Source: JAHWKI01 sp035513575 (lineage in GTDB: Bacteria > Gemmatimonadota > Gemmatimonadetes > Longimicrobiales > RSA9). From it: DNA of 64,000 bases. A model generated the notes under the pieces. It was given only the letters and a program-made list of their open reading frames with translations, searched no databases and had not been told where the DNA came from. The stretch lies in assembly GCA_035513575.1 (NCBI GenBank), contig DATKBW010000181.1:6236-70235 (forward strand). The letters are read 5' to 3'. The position numbers and the translations under genes were made by a program. This document shows, in pieces, positions 51,764 through 60,113 of the stretch (its first letter is position 1; every line of letters begins with the position of its first letter).

Positions 51764-53143
51764 GTGACCGCCGTGGAGAAGCCGCGCCTGAAAACCACGC
51801 AGATGTTCAACATGAGCTTCGGCTTCCTCGGCATCCAGTTCGGCTGGGGGCTTCAGCTCGCGAACATGTCGGCCATCTACGAGAAGCTGGGAGCCGCCCC
51901 GGACCAGGTCCCCATCCTCTGGCTCGCCGCACCCGTGACGGGGCTGGTGGTGCAGCCCATCGTCGGCATCCTCAGCGACCGGACCTGGGGGCGCCTCGGG
52001 CGACGCCGCCCCTACTTCCTCACCGGCGCGATCCTCGCCTCCGCCGCCCTCTTCGTCATGCCGACCTCCACGGCGCTCTGGATGGCCGCCACGCTGCTCT
52101 GGATCCTGGATGCCTCCATCAACGTCTCCATGGAGCCGTTCCGCGCGTTCGTGGCGGACAAGCTGCCCGAGGAGCAGCGGACCACCGGCTTCGTGATGCA
52201 GTCCTTCTTCATCGGGATCGGCGCGAGCCTGGCCAACGCGCTCCCGCTCTTCCTCCGCTGGCTCGGCGTCACGGGGGAGACCGCCAGCGGGATCCCGCTC
52301 ACCGTGAAGTACTCCTTCCAGCTCGGCGCCGCCGCGTTCCTGCTGGCGGTCCTGTGGACCGTGGTCACCACGCGCGAGTACCCGCCCGAGGACATGGAGG
52401 CGTGGGAGCGGGAGAAGCGGGAGCGGCGGGGGCTCGGCGTGGCCGCGACGTTCCGGGAGATCGGCGCGGCCATCCGGAACATGCCCCCCACCATGCGCCA
52501 GCTCGCGGTGGTCCAGGTCTTCACCTGGCTCGGCCTCTTCTGCATGTGGATGTTCTTCGTCCCGGCCACCGCCCGGCACGTGTTCGGCGCCGTCGACCCC
52601 GCTTCCGAGGCTTACACGCGCGGGATGGAATGGGGCGGCTTCGCCTTCGCGTTCTACTCCATCACCTGCTTCCTCATCGCCTTCGCGCTCCCGAGGCTGG
52701 CGGCGCTCACGAGCCGGAAGGCCGTGCACGCCGGCTCCCTCGTCCTCGGCGCGGCGGGGCTGCTCTCGGTGTACCTGATCCGCGATCCGTACCTCCTCCT
52801 CCTCACCATGGTGGGCGTCGGCATCGCCTGGTCCTCCATCCTCGCCATGCCCTACGCCATCCTCTCCAGCGCCCTGCCCGCCGCGCGCATGGGCGTCTAC
52901 ATGGGCGTCTTCAACGCCTTCATCGTCATCCCGGAGATCATCGCCTCCCTGGGGTTCGGGCCCCTCATCCGCGCGGTGTTCGGCCAGGGCGACCCGAACG
53001 TGCCGGTCTACATGGTGATGCTCGGCGGCGCGTCCCTCCTCGTTGCCGCCGCCGCGGTGGCCTTCGTCGACGACCCCGCGGGTCACGCCGTCGGCGTTCC
53101 GGATGCTCCCTCACCCCCCGAATCGGCGGTTCCCGCCGTCTGA
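51764..53143 (+). CDS. MFS sugar transporter (SLC45 / maltose-type)
   Basis: 459 residues from GTG 51764, 12 predicted membrane helices. The N-terminus MFNMSFGFLGIQFGWGLQLANMS and motif A (GILSDRTWGRLGRRRPYF) are characteristic of the glycoside-pentoside-hexuronide/SLC45-like sugar carriers; ASINVSMEPFRAFVADKLP also fits. It probably takes up maltose or glucose by proton symport. It precedes the GH97 gene by 79 bases on the same strand and is divergent from the amylase. Start: the GTG has GGGG nearby, no strong ribosome site. Confidence 0.9.
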   Translation: MTAVEKPRLKTTQMFNMSFGFLGIQFGWGLQLANMSAIYEKLGAAPDQVPILWLAAPVTGLVVQPIVGILSDRTWGRLGRRRPYFLTGAILASAALFVMPTSTALWMAATLLWILDASINVSMEPFRAFVADKLPEEQRTTGFVMQSFFIGIGASLANALPLFLRWLGVTGETASGIPLTVKYSFQLGAAAFLLAVLWTVVTTREYPPEDMEAWEREKRERRGLGVAATFREIGAAIRNMPPTMRQLAVVQVFTWLGLFCMWMFFVPATARHVFGAVDPASEAYTRGMEWGGFAFAFYSITCFLIAFALPRLAALTSRKAVHAGSLVLGAAGLLSVYLIRDPYLLLLTMVGVGIAWSSILAMPYAILSSALPAARMGVYMGVFNAFIVIPEIIASLGFGPLIRAVFGQGDPNVPVYMVMLGGASLLVAAAAVAFVDDPAGHAVGVPDAPSPPESAVPAV

Positions 53144-53222
53144 CGCGGGCTCTGGCGCCGCCAGTTCCCCGGGGCCTATCGTTGGCCCTTCGATCGCTGA
53201 TCCCTTCGGACAAGGACGACGC

Positions 53223-55331
53223 GTGACGCAGATCCGGTGGCCATCCCGTGCCCGTTCACTGACCGCGGCAGCCGCGGCGGCGGCATCCCTCGCCTGCGCC
53301 CCGGCGCTCCCTGCCCCAGTCTCGGCCCCCGCCGCCGCCCAGGTTCCCGCCGCCGCGCAGGAGGGCGTCCGCCTCGCCTCGCCCGACGGGCGGACCGAGG
53401 TGGAGATCGGCGTGCGGGAGGGCGCGCTGCACTACCGCGTCCGCCGTGACGGACGGAACATCCTCATGCCCTCCCGGCTGGGCTTCGAGCTGAGCGGCGC
53501 CCCCGCCCTGCGGGACAGCCTCCGGATCACGGGCACCGCGCGGGACAGCCATGACGAGACGTGGACGCAGCCGTGGGGCGAGGTGGCGCGGGTGCGGAAC
53601 CGGTACAACGAGGCGCGGATCTCGGTGGCGGAGACGACGACGCCGCGCCGCCGCTTCGACGTGGTCTTCCGCGCGTTCGACGACGGCGTCGGGTTCCGCT
53701 ACGAGCTCCCGGCGCAGCCGGACCTCGCGGCGTTCGAGATCACGGAGGAGCTGACCGAGTTCACCATGGCCAACGACGCGAAAGCGTGGTGGATCCCGTC
53801 GAACCGCCGGCGTCTCGACCGCTCCGAGATGCTCTATTCCTCCTCTCCCATGTCGCTCCTGGACAGCGTGCAGACCCCGCTGACCATGGAGACGCACACC
53901 GGGACGATGGTGGTCATCCACGAGGCCGACCTGGTGGACTATCCGCGCATGTTCCTGGCCGGCCGCGGCATGGAGAGCCGGGCCCTCCGCGCGGCGCTGG
54001 CACCCATGGCGGACGGGGTGAAGGCCCGGGGGCGCACCCCGTTCGCGACGCCGTGGCGCACCATCCAGCTCGCCGACCGCCCCGAGGACCTGGTGCCGGC
54101 GGTCCTCGGGCTGAACCTGAATCCGCCCAGCCGGATCGCGGACACGGGCTGGATCGAGCCGATGAAGTACGTCGGCATCTGGTGGGGGATGCACATCGGC
54201 ACGATGAGCTGGGGCTCCGGCCCCCGCCACGGCGCCACCACCGCCAATGCGAAGCGCTACATCGATTTCGCCGCGGCGAACGGGCTGGGCGGCGTGCTGG
54301 TGGAGGGGTGGAACATCGGCTGGGACGGCGACTGGATCGCCAACTCCGAGCTGTTCTCCTTCACGGAATCGCACCCGTCCTACGACCTGGCCGAGGTCGC
54401 CCGTTACGCGCGCTCGAAGGGGGTCGACCTGATCGCCCACAACGAGACGTCCGGCGGGATCGAGAACTACGAGGCGCAGATGGAGGAGGCCTACGCCCTC
54501 TACGCGTCCCTCGGCATCCGCGCCATCAAGTCCGGCTACGTCGCCGATGAGGTGGGGGACGGCCACTCCCACTACTCGCAGTGGGCGGTGCAGCACCACC
54601 GCCGGGCCATCGAGACCGCCGCGCGGCACCGCATCATGCTGAATGTCCACGAGCCCATCCACGACACCGGCGAGCGGCGGACCTGGCCGAACATGATGAC
54701 GCGCGAGGGGTCGCGGGGTCAGGAATACAACGCCTGGGGCGGCGAGGGCGGGAACCCGCCCGAGCACGAGACCATCCTCTTCTTCACCCGGCTCCTGGGC
54801 GGGCCCATGGACTTCACCCCGGGCATCTTCGACATCCTCATCGAGTCCTCGCCGGACGGTCCGCGGGCGCCGGAGGAGGCCCGCGTCCGGACCACGCTGG
54901 CCAAGCAGCTGGCGCTCTACATCGTCCTCTACTCGCCCATGCAGATGGCGGCCGACCTGCCGGCGAACTACGAGGGGCACCCCGCCTTCCGGTTCATCCG
55001 CGACGTCCCGGTGGACTGGGAGGCGACGCGGGTGGTGGATGCGGAGATCGGCGACCACGTCGTCGTCGCGCGACAGGAGCGCGGCGGGCAGGACTGGTAC
55101 CTCGGCGCCGTGACCGACGAGGACGCCCGCACGCTGGAGGTCTCCCTCGACTTCCTGACCCCCGGTCGCCGCTACGTGGCCGAGATCTACGCCGACGCGC
55201 CGGACGCCCATTTCCTGACGAACCCGCTGGCCCACCGGATCTCCGAGCGGCCCGTGGATGCCGGGACGACGTTGCGGCTCGAGCTGGCGCCGGGCGGCGG
55301 GCAGGCGGTCCGGTTCCGGGCGCTGCGGTAG
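53223..55331 (+). CDS. Glycoside hydrolase family 97 (SusB-like alpha-glucosidase)
   Basis: 702 residues from GTG 53223, with AAGGA 6 bases upstream. A signal or lipoprotein-like N-terminus (ASLACAPALPAPVSA) precedes the GH97 N-terminal beta-sandwich (VRLASPDGRTEVEIGVREGALHY), the barrel (YVGIWWGMHIGTMSWG, VEGWNIGWDGDWIANSELFSF, LIAHNETSGGIENY, IKSGYVADEVGDGHSHYSQW, MLNVHEPIHDTGERRTWPN, MTREGSRGQEYNAW) and a C-terminal beta domain. Glu residues in HNETSG, NVHEPI and TREGSR match the inverting alpha-glucosidase branch, with Gly where retaining members have an Asp nucleophile. It should release glucose from maltodextrins. Confidence 0.93.
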   Translation: MTQIRWPSRARSLTAAAAAAASLACAPALPAPVSAPAAAQVPAAAQEGVRLASPDGRTEVEIGVREGALHYRVRRDGRNILMPSRLGFELSGAPALRDSLRITGTARDSHDETWTQPWGEVARVRNRYNEARISVAETTTPRRRFDVVFRAFDDGVGFRYELPAQPDLAAFEITEELTEFTMANDAKAWWIPSNRRRLDRSEMLYSSSPMSLLDSVQTPLTMETHTGTMVVIHEADLVDYPRMFLAGRGMESRALRAALAPMADGVKARGRTPFATPWRTIQLADRPEDLVPAVLGLNLNPPSRIADTGWIEPMKYVGIWWGMHIGTMSWGSGPRHGATTANAKRYIDFAAANGLGGVLVEGWNIGWDGDWIANSELFSFTESHPSYDLAEVARYARSKGVDLIAHNETSGGIENYEAQMEEAYALYASLGIRAIKSGYVADEVGDGHSHYSQWAVQHHRRAIETAARHRIMLNVHEPIHDTGERRTWPNMMTREGSRGQEYNAWGGEGGNPPEHETILFFTRLLGGPMDFTPGIFDILIESSPDGPRAPEEARVRTTLAKQLALYIVLYSPMQMAADLPANYEGHPAFRFIRDVPVDWEATRVVDAEIGDHVVVARQERGGQDWYLGAVTDEDARTLEVSLDFLTPGRRYVAEIYADAPDAHFLTNPLAHRISERPVDAGTTLRLELAPGGGQAVRFRALR

Positions 55332-55361
55332 GGCGCTACCAGGCGGTGGGCGCCAGCGAAA

Positions 55362-57965
55362 TCAGCGGGGAGCGGCCGCGGATCTCTGGCGACGGAGCAG
55401 GGCGTCGAGCCGGGCATACCGCCGGTCCGATTCGAGGCGCAGCCGCCGATCATCGGCAGGGTCGAGCTCCCGCAGGCCGTCCGCCTCGCGGGCCACTTCC
55501 CGGCACGGGGTACTCGCCGCGAGCATCGGATCCTGGCCCTGCCGCGTGTCGCCCTCCCCCGCGAAGCCGGCGGGCGGCGGTGCGCCGCGCGCGCTCTCCA
55601 GGGCGGTCCGGAACCGGGCCGCTGCTTCCGCCCGGTCGCCCTTCCGCCATGCCAGGAACCCCCCGAGGTAGTGGGCGAGCGCGCTGTGGGGGTCCGAGGC
55701 GAGGACGCGGTCGAGGTGCTGCCGCGCCGCGTCCCCCTCATCGCGGGCGAGAGCGACGGTCGCCAGGTCGAGCAGCGGTCCGGTCTGCTCGGGGTTGATG
55801 GCGAGAACGGCCCGGAACTCCGCCTCCGCGCGGTCCGGATCGAACGGAGCCCCCGGCGCGAGGCAGGCGTGGAGCGCACCCAGGCGCGCGTGGGCCCGTC
55901 CGCTCCGGGGGTTCACGTCGAGGAGCCGTTCCCAGGCGGCGGCGGCGCCCTCGAAGTCGCCGCGGTCGAGGCGCATCCCGCCGAGATAGTAGAGCGCATC
56001 CTCGTGGCTCGGGTTCAGCTCCAGCGCGGCGGCGTAGGCGCGCTCGGCGTCCTCGACCCGACCGGCGACCCGGTGCGCGGTCGCCTGGCGCAGCAGCACC
56101 CAGAAGCGCAGGACGCGGTCACGATCCGTCGCCGGCTCGGCGGCCGATGCCACCGCCTCGCGCAGCTCCTCCCCCTCCGCCAGCCGCAGCAGGCGGTTCG
56201 TGGGCACGCCCGGGAAGGTCTGCCGGAGACCGCTCGGCCAGCGGACCTCGAGCGTATCGACGGACTCCCGGTCGCCGAGCCCGAAATGGGCGATCGGGCT
56301 GTTCTGCGAGAGGTAGGAGCTCTGGGCGCCGACTTCGTGGAGCTGCACCCTGCCGCCCGCCACCACCCGGACCCGGGCGCCGATCCCCTGGCGGTTGCCC
56401 CGTGCTCCCTCCAGGCGCACCTGGAGCCAGCGATTGCGGTTTCCGCCATCGTTGCGCAGGAGGACGGCCCGGCCGCCGTGGTTCACGATGAAGATATCCA
56501 AATCGCCGTCGTTGTCGTAATCCGCGATCGCGGCGCCGCGTCCGACGTGCGTCTCCGCGAAGTAGGGGCCGGCGGCGGCTGACACGTCGTAGAATCCTTC
56601 CTCCGGTCCCCGGTTCCAGAAGAGCTGGTCCCGCATGGGGATCAGGCGGTGCGCGGCCCCGGGCTGCTGGAACGTGCTCCCGTTGGCCACCAGGAGATCG
56701 GGACGCCCGTCGTTGTCGTAATCCAGAAAGGACGTTCCCCAGCCGATGAAGTCGAGCGCGATCTGGCCGAGCCCGCGCCGGTCCGCCACGTCCATGAAGT
56801 GCAGCCGGTTGCGGGGCGGCGCGTCCAGGGACTCGAAGTGCTCCCGGATCCGGTTGTCGTAGAGGGCGTTCTCCTGCGCGATCCAGTGGGTGACGAACAG
56901 GTCCGTGTCGCCATCACCGTTCCAGTCGCCCACGGCCAGACCCATGGCGCCGCGGTAGTCCGCCACCATCGCCTCGTGGCTGATCTCCCGGAAGGTCCCG
57001 TCCCGGCGGTTGTGGTAGAGGACGTTGTCGGAAACGTCATTGGCCACATAGAGGTCGGGCCAGCCGTCCTCGTCCAGGTCGGTCCAGGCGGCCGAAAGGC
57101 TGCGACCCTCCATCCCCGCCACGCCGGCCGCCTCCGCAACCTCCGTGAACGTGCCATCCCCCTCGTTGCGATAGAGGAGGTTGCGCTCCGGCGGGAACGC
57201 GGAGGGGTTGAGCGCCACCGGCGTCTCGACGTCGTACTGGGTCGACGTCGCGGCGGCGTGATCCCGGTCGTACCGGACGTAGCCTGTGATGTAGAGGTCC
57301 AGGTCGCCATCGCGATCGTAATCCGCCCACGAGGCCCCGGCCCAGAAGCCCCGGGGTCCGTCCAGCCCCGCCTCGGCGGTGACATCCCGGAACGTGCCGT
57401 TCCCCAGATTGCGGTAGAGCACGTTGCTGCCGTACGCGGTGACCACGAGGTCGATGTGCCCGTCGCCGTCGTAGTCGCCCCATGCGGCGGCCATTCCGAA
57501 CCCCCGGAACGCCACTCCCGCCGCCTCGGCCACCTCCCGGAACGTGCCGTCCCCCAGGTTGCGGTAGAGTGCGCCGCGGGCCGGAGAGGCGGCGAGCTCC
57601 GCCGGCGTGAGGTCCAGCGGCCCGGCGTGGTTCACGACGTACAGGTCGATCCAGCCATCCCCATCGTAGTCCCCCCAGGCCGCGCCGGAGCCCATGTCTT
57701 CGGGGAGCTGGCTCGAGCGCCGCCCCGAGAAGTGGCGGAACCGGATGCCGGCCCGATCGGTGACGTTGGTGAAGGCCACCCGCGGGTAGTCGGCGGGCAG
57801 GTCGCGCGCGAGGTCCGCGGTCAGACCTTCGACCTCCTCCCCGGGCCGGTACGGGTCCCCGCGCCGGAGGCCGGCCGAGATGAGCACCGCGGCGGTGGCG
57901 GCGAACAGGAGCGCGCCCCCGGCGGTGACCGCGGCGAGCCGCTTTCTGCGCGATGCCCGACCCAT
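55362..57965 (-). CDS. FG-GAP/ASPIC-UnbV (CRTAC1-like) protein with TPR domain
   Basis: 867 residues. An N-terminal membrane anchor or signal (VTAGGALLFAATAAVLISAG) is followed by about eight FG-GAP/VCBS calcium-binding repeats with the pattern DYDGDGWIDLYVVN, DYDGDGHIDLVVTAY, DWNGDGDTDLFVTH and DYDNDGRPDLLVAN. They fold as a beta-propeller. An ASPIC/UnbV domain (RGNRQGIGARVRVVAGGRVQ, VRWPSGLRQTFPGVP) comes next, then TPR repeats (AERAYAAALELNPSHEDALYYLGGM). The protein is exported and probably binds another surface protein or the cytochrome encoded 7 bases upstream. Function of this architecture is not established. Confidence 0.9.
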   Translation of the reverse strand: MGRASRRKRLAAVTAGGALLFAATAAVLISAGLRRGDPYRPGEEVEGLTADLARDLPADYPRVAFTNVTDRAGIRFRHFSGRRSSQLPEDMGSGAAWGDYDGDGWIDLYVVNHAGPLDLTPAELAASPARGALYRNLGDGTFREVAEAAGVAFRGFGMAAAWGDYDGDGHIDLVVTAYGSNVLYRNLGNGTFRDVTAEAGLDGPRGFWAGASWADYDRDGDLDLYITGYVRYDRDHAAATSTQYDVETPVALNPSAFPPERNLLYRNEGDGTFTEVAEAAGVAGMEGRSLSAAWTDLDEDGWPDLYVANDVSDNVLYHNRRDGTFREISHEAMVADYRGAMGLAVGDWNGDGDTDLFVTHWIAQENALYDNRIREHFESLDAPPRNRLHFMDVADRRGLGQIALDFIGWGTSFLDYDNDGRPDLLVANGSTFQQPGAAHRLIPMRDQLFWNRGPEEGFYDVSAAAGPYFAETHVGRGAAIADYDNDGDLDIFIVNHGGRAVLLRNDGGNRNRWLQVRLEGARGNRQGIGARVRVVAGGRVQLHEVGAQSSYLSQNSPIAHFGLGDRESVDTLEVRWPSGLRQTFPGVPTNRLLRLAEGEELREAVASAAEPATDRDRVLRFWVLLRQATAHRVAGRVEDAERAYAAALELNPSHEDALYYLGGMRLDRGDFEGAAAAWERLLDVNPRSGRAHARLGALHACLAPGAPFDPDRAEAEFRAVLAINPEQTGPLLDLATVALARDEGDAARQHLDRVLASDPHSALAHYLGGFLAWRKGDRAEAAARFRTALESARGAPPPAGFAGEGDTRQGQDPMLAASTPCREVAREADGLRELDPADDRRLRLESDRRYARLDALLRRQRSAAAPR

Positions 57966-57972
57966 GGCGCCG

Positions 57973-59997
57973 CTAGTCCTGGTCGCCGGGAAGCACCCGG
58001 ATCGTCGCTTCGTCCTCGGCCACCACCGTGACCCGCGAGGTGAGGCCCGTGTCCTCGCCGAACAGGAAGTTCAGAAGGAACTGGTCGAACTTCCGGTAGA
58101 GCAGCTGGACGGCCACGTGCAGCTCCCGAGCGCTCGCGGGGGGCGAACGGAACGAGAATTCGGCGCGGTCGGAGAACCCCGGAAACACGGTCCGGCGGTA
58201 CCGCACGCCCACCATCTCCCAGAGGTTGTGGCGGTCGATCAGGTTCCCGTACTGGTCCACGGGCTCCGCCTTGAAGATGAACGAGCCCGGCTGGATGAAG
58301 TTCGCCGCGTCCAGGTGGCCGGACCGGTATACGACCGTCCCCGTCTCATCCCGGACCGTGACCCGGAGCCACGCCTGGATGATGTCCAGCGGGCCGGTCG
58401 GGAAGTCATGGCCGACCTTGTTGTTCGTGACCGTGACCGCGATCCGCACCTCCTCGTCCGGCCGCACCGCTTCCGGCGCCACGAGCTCCACCGGGACGGC
58501 GGGGCCGCCCTTCCACTTCCCGGCGATCTCCGGGATCTCGATCTCCCCGCGCAGCCACTGCTCGGTCAGGCGCTCGTGCGCCTCGGCGCCCGGCAGGTCG
58601 AGCAGCGACGGGATCACCTGGTTCGCCCCCAGGAAGCGGTGGCTACGGTGCTTGCGGTCGCCCGGAGATCGGTTGTAGTCCAGCTCGTCGCCGCTCGCGG
58701 GGTCCGCGGACTCCTGCAAAGGCATGTGACACTCCCGACACTCGATCGTGACCGTCGGATCACCCGGGTCGTTCCAGCGGCTCTTCCGCCAGTTGTCGTA
58801 CTGGTTCTGGAGCTGCACCCACCCCACCTGGTTGATCTCCTCGTCGATGAACTGCTTGTGGCAGGCGGCACAGAACTCGGGACTCTTGAACAGCGTGTGC
58901 TGAAGCGAGGAGACGTGATGGCGGGGATAGGCCCGGATCAGGAAATCCCGGACGAAGCGCGCGCCCGTACCCTCCCGCAGCTCGAACATATAGCGCTCGG
59001 GGAGCGAGATCACGTACGCGGCGTTCCCCTTGATGTCCGTCTCCTTGATGGCGTGACAGACGATGCAGGAAACGCCCTCCTGGTAGCCGGCGAGGCTCGT
59101 CAGGTCTTCCGTGAACACGTTCTTCGTCCCCGAGAAGAGCGAGATGGGGTCGTGACAGCCGCCACAGTAGCGCGTGGATTCCGCGCCGTTCTGCTCGGCC
59201 ATCACCGCCTGCACCTTCTGGAAGCCGGGGTCCATCGCCGAGTAGCGATGGGCGCTGACCGCCCACTCCTCGACGATCGCCGTGTGGCACCCCGCCGTCC
59301 CGCAGGACATCGAGCCCGCCAGGCCGCTCGCGCTGAATGCCCCGCCCGTGCTGGTGGTCGCGAGGCTCGGGGCGAACGGACGGTCCGGTCCATACAGGTA
59401 GCCGTAGTCCGCGGGGAACGCCTCCTCCCGCGCGTCGGGCGGGTAGGCCCACGCGGCCACTCCCACCAGAACGAAGAGAACCGCCGCCCACGCTCCGGCT
59501 CCCAGGGCGAAGCCCTTCTGTCCCGTCAGGACGGGCTCCGCCGCTGTCCCCGCCCGCGCCCGCCGGGCGCGAACGACCGGCACGGCGAAATGCGGGATCA
59601 TGGAGGCGACGAGGGCCACCGTCGCGACGATGTGGGCCACGTCCCAGGCGTACGAGATCCGCGTCCCGAAGAGGGCCTGCCAGGTGAGCACCAGCCCGCT
59701 CACCACGGCCGCCAGCGTCGCGATCATGGAGAAGTAGCCGGTGAGCACCATGTGCGAGACGGGCAGGCGACGGTAGCGGAGCCAGTGACGGAGCTGGTAG
59801 ACGGCGAACGGCAGCAGGAAGGCCAGACCCACCGCCGTGTGGAGGAGCACCATCACCTGGTTCGGCACGCTGAAGGGGAGCAGCCAGATCGACAGGCCCG
59901 TGAGCGTTTCGAACACCAGGAGGCCTCCGACGGTCAGGAGCAGCCGGCTCCGCCACTCGGCCGCCAGGGCGTTCCGGACGTCGTTCCTGGGTTTCAT
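57973..59997 (-). CDS. Membrane-anchored pentahaem c-type cytochrome
   Basis: 674 residues. The first 190 hold about five membrane helices (LLLTVGGLLVFETLTGLSIWLL, VMVLLHTAVGLAFLLPFAVYQL, and others) with histidines that could bind haem b. The exported part has four CxxCH sites (YCGGCHD, SCIVCHA, FCAACHK, ECRECHM) and one longer CGTAGCH (CX4CH). A beta-sandwich C-terminal half follows. It could pass electrons from the quinone pool to a periplasmic or outer-surface partner. The partner is probably the FG-GAP protein of the next gene (7-base gap). The 116 bases upstream hold two near-identical 13-mers, CCCTACGATNCGG. Confidence 0.88.
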   Translation of the reverse strand: MKPRNDVRNALAAEWRSRLLLTVGGLLVFETLTGLSIWLLPFSVPNQVMVLLHTAVGLAFLLPFAVYQLRHWLRYRRLPVSHMVLTGYFSMIATLAAVVSGLVLTWQALFGTRISYAWDVAHIVATVALVASMIPHFAVPVVRARRARAGTAAEPVLTGQKGFALGAGAWAAVLFVLVGVAAWAYPPDAREEAFPADYGYLYGPDRPFAPSLATTSTGGAFSASGLAGSMSCGTAGCHTAIVEEWAVSAHRYSAMDPGFQKVQAVMAEQNGAESTRYCGGCHDPISLFSGTKNVFTEDLTSLAGYQEGVSCIVCHAIKETDIKGNAAYVISLPERYMFELREGTGARFVRDFLIRAYPRHHVSSLQHTLFKSPEFCAACHKQFIDEEINQVGWVQLQNQYDNWRKSRWNDPGDPTVTIECRECHMPLQESADPASGDELDYNRSPGDRKHRSHRFLGANQVIPSLLDLPGAEAHERLTEQWLRGEIEIPEIAGKWKGGPAVPVELVAPEAVRPDEEVRIAVTVTNNKVGHDFPTGPLDIIQAWLRVTVRDETGTVVYRSGHLDAANFIQPGSFIFKAEPVDQYGNLIDRHNLWEMVGVRYRRTVFPGFSDRAEFSFRSPPASARELHVAVQLLYRKFDQFLLNFLFGEDTGLTSRVTVVAEDEATIRVLPGDQD

Positions 59998-60113
59998 TCG
60001 GAGCGGTTCGCGGTAGGGGTCGTGAGGGTTGCCCCTACGATACGGAACGGCGCTCCCGGGCAGCGTCAGGAAATCGCTGATCTTGTGTGGGGAGATACCC
60101 TACGATTCGGCCA

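Noticed and set aside
53256..55235. Long minus-strand frame opposite the GH97 gene
   Set aside because: GH97 motifs are unmistakable on the plus strand and the minus-strand translation has no recognisable features.
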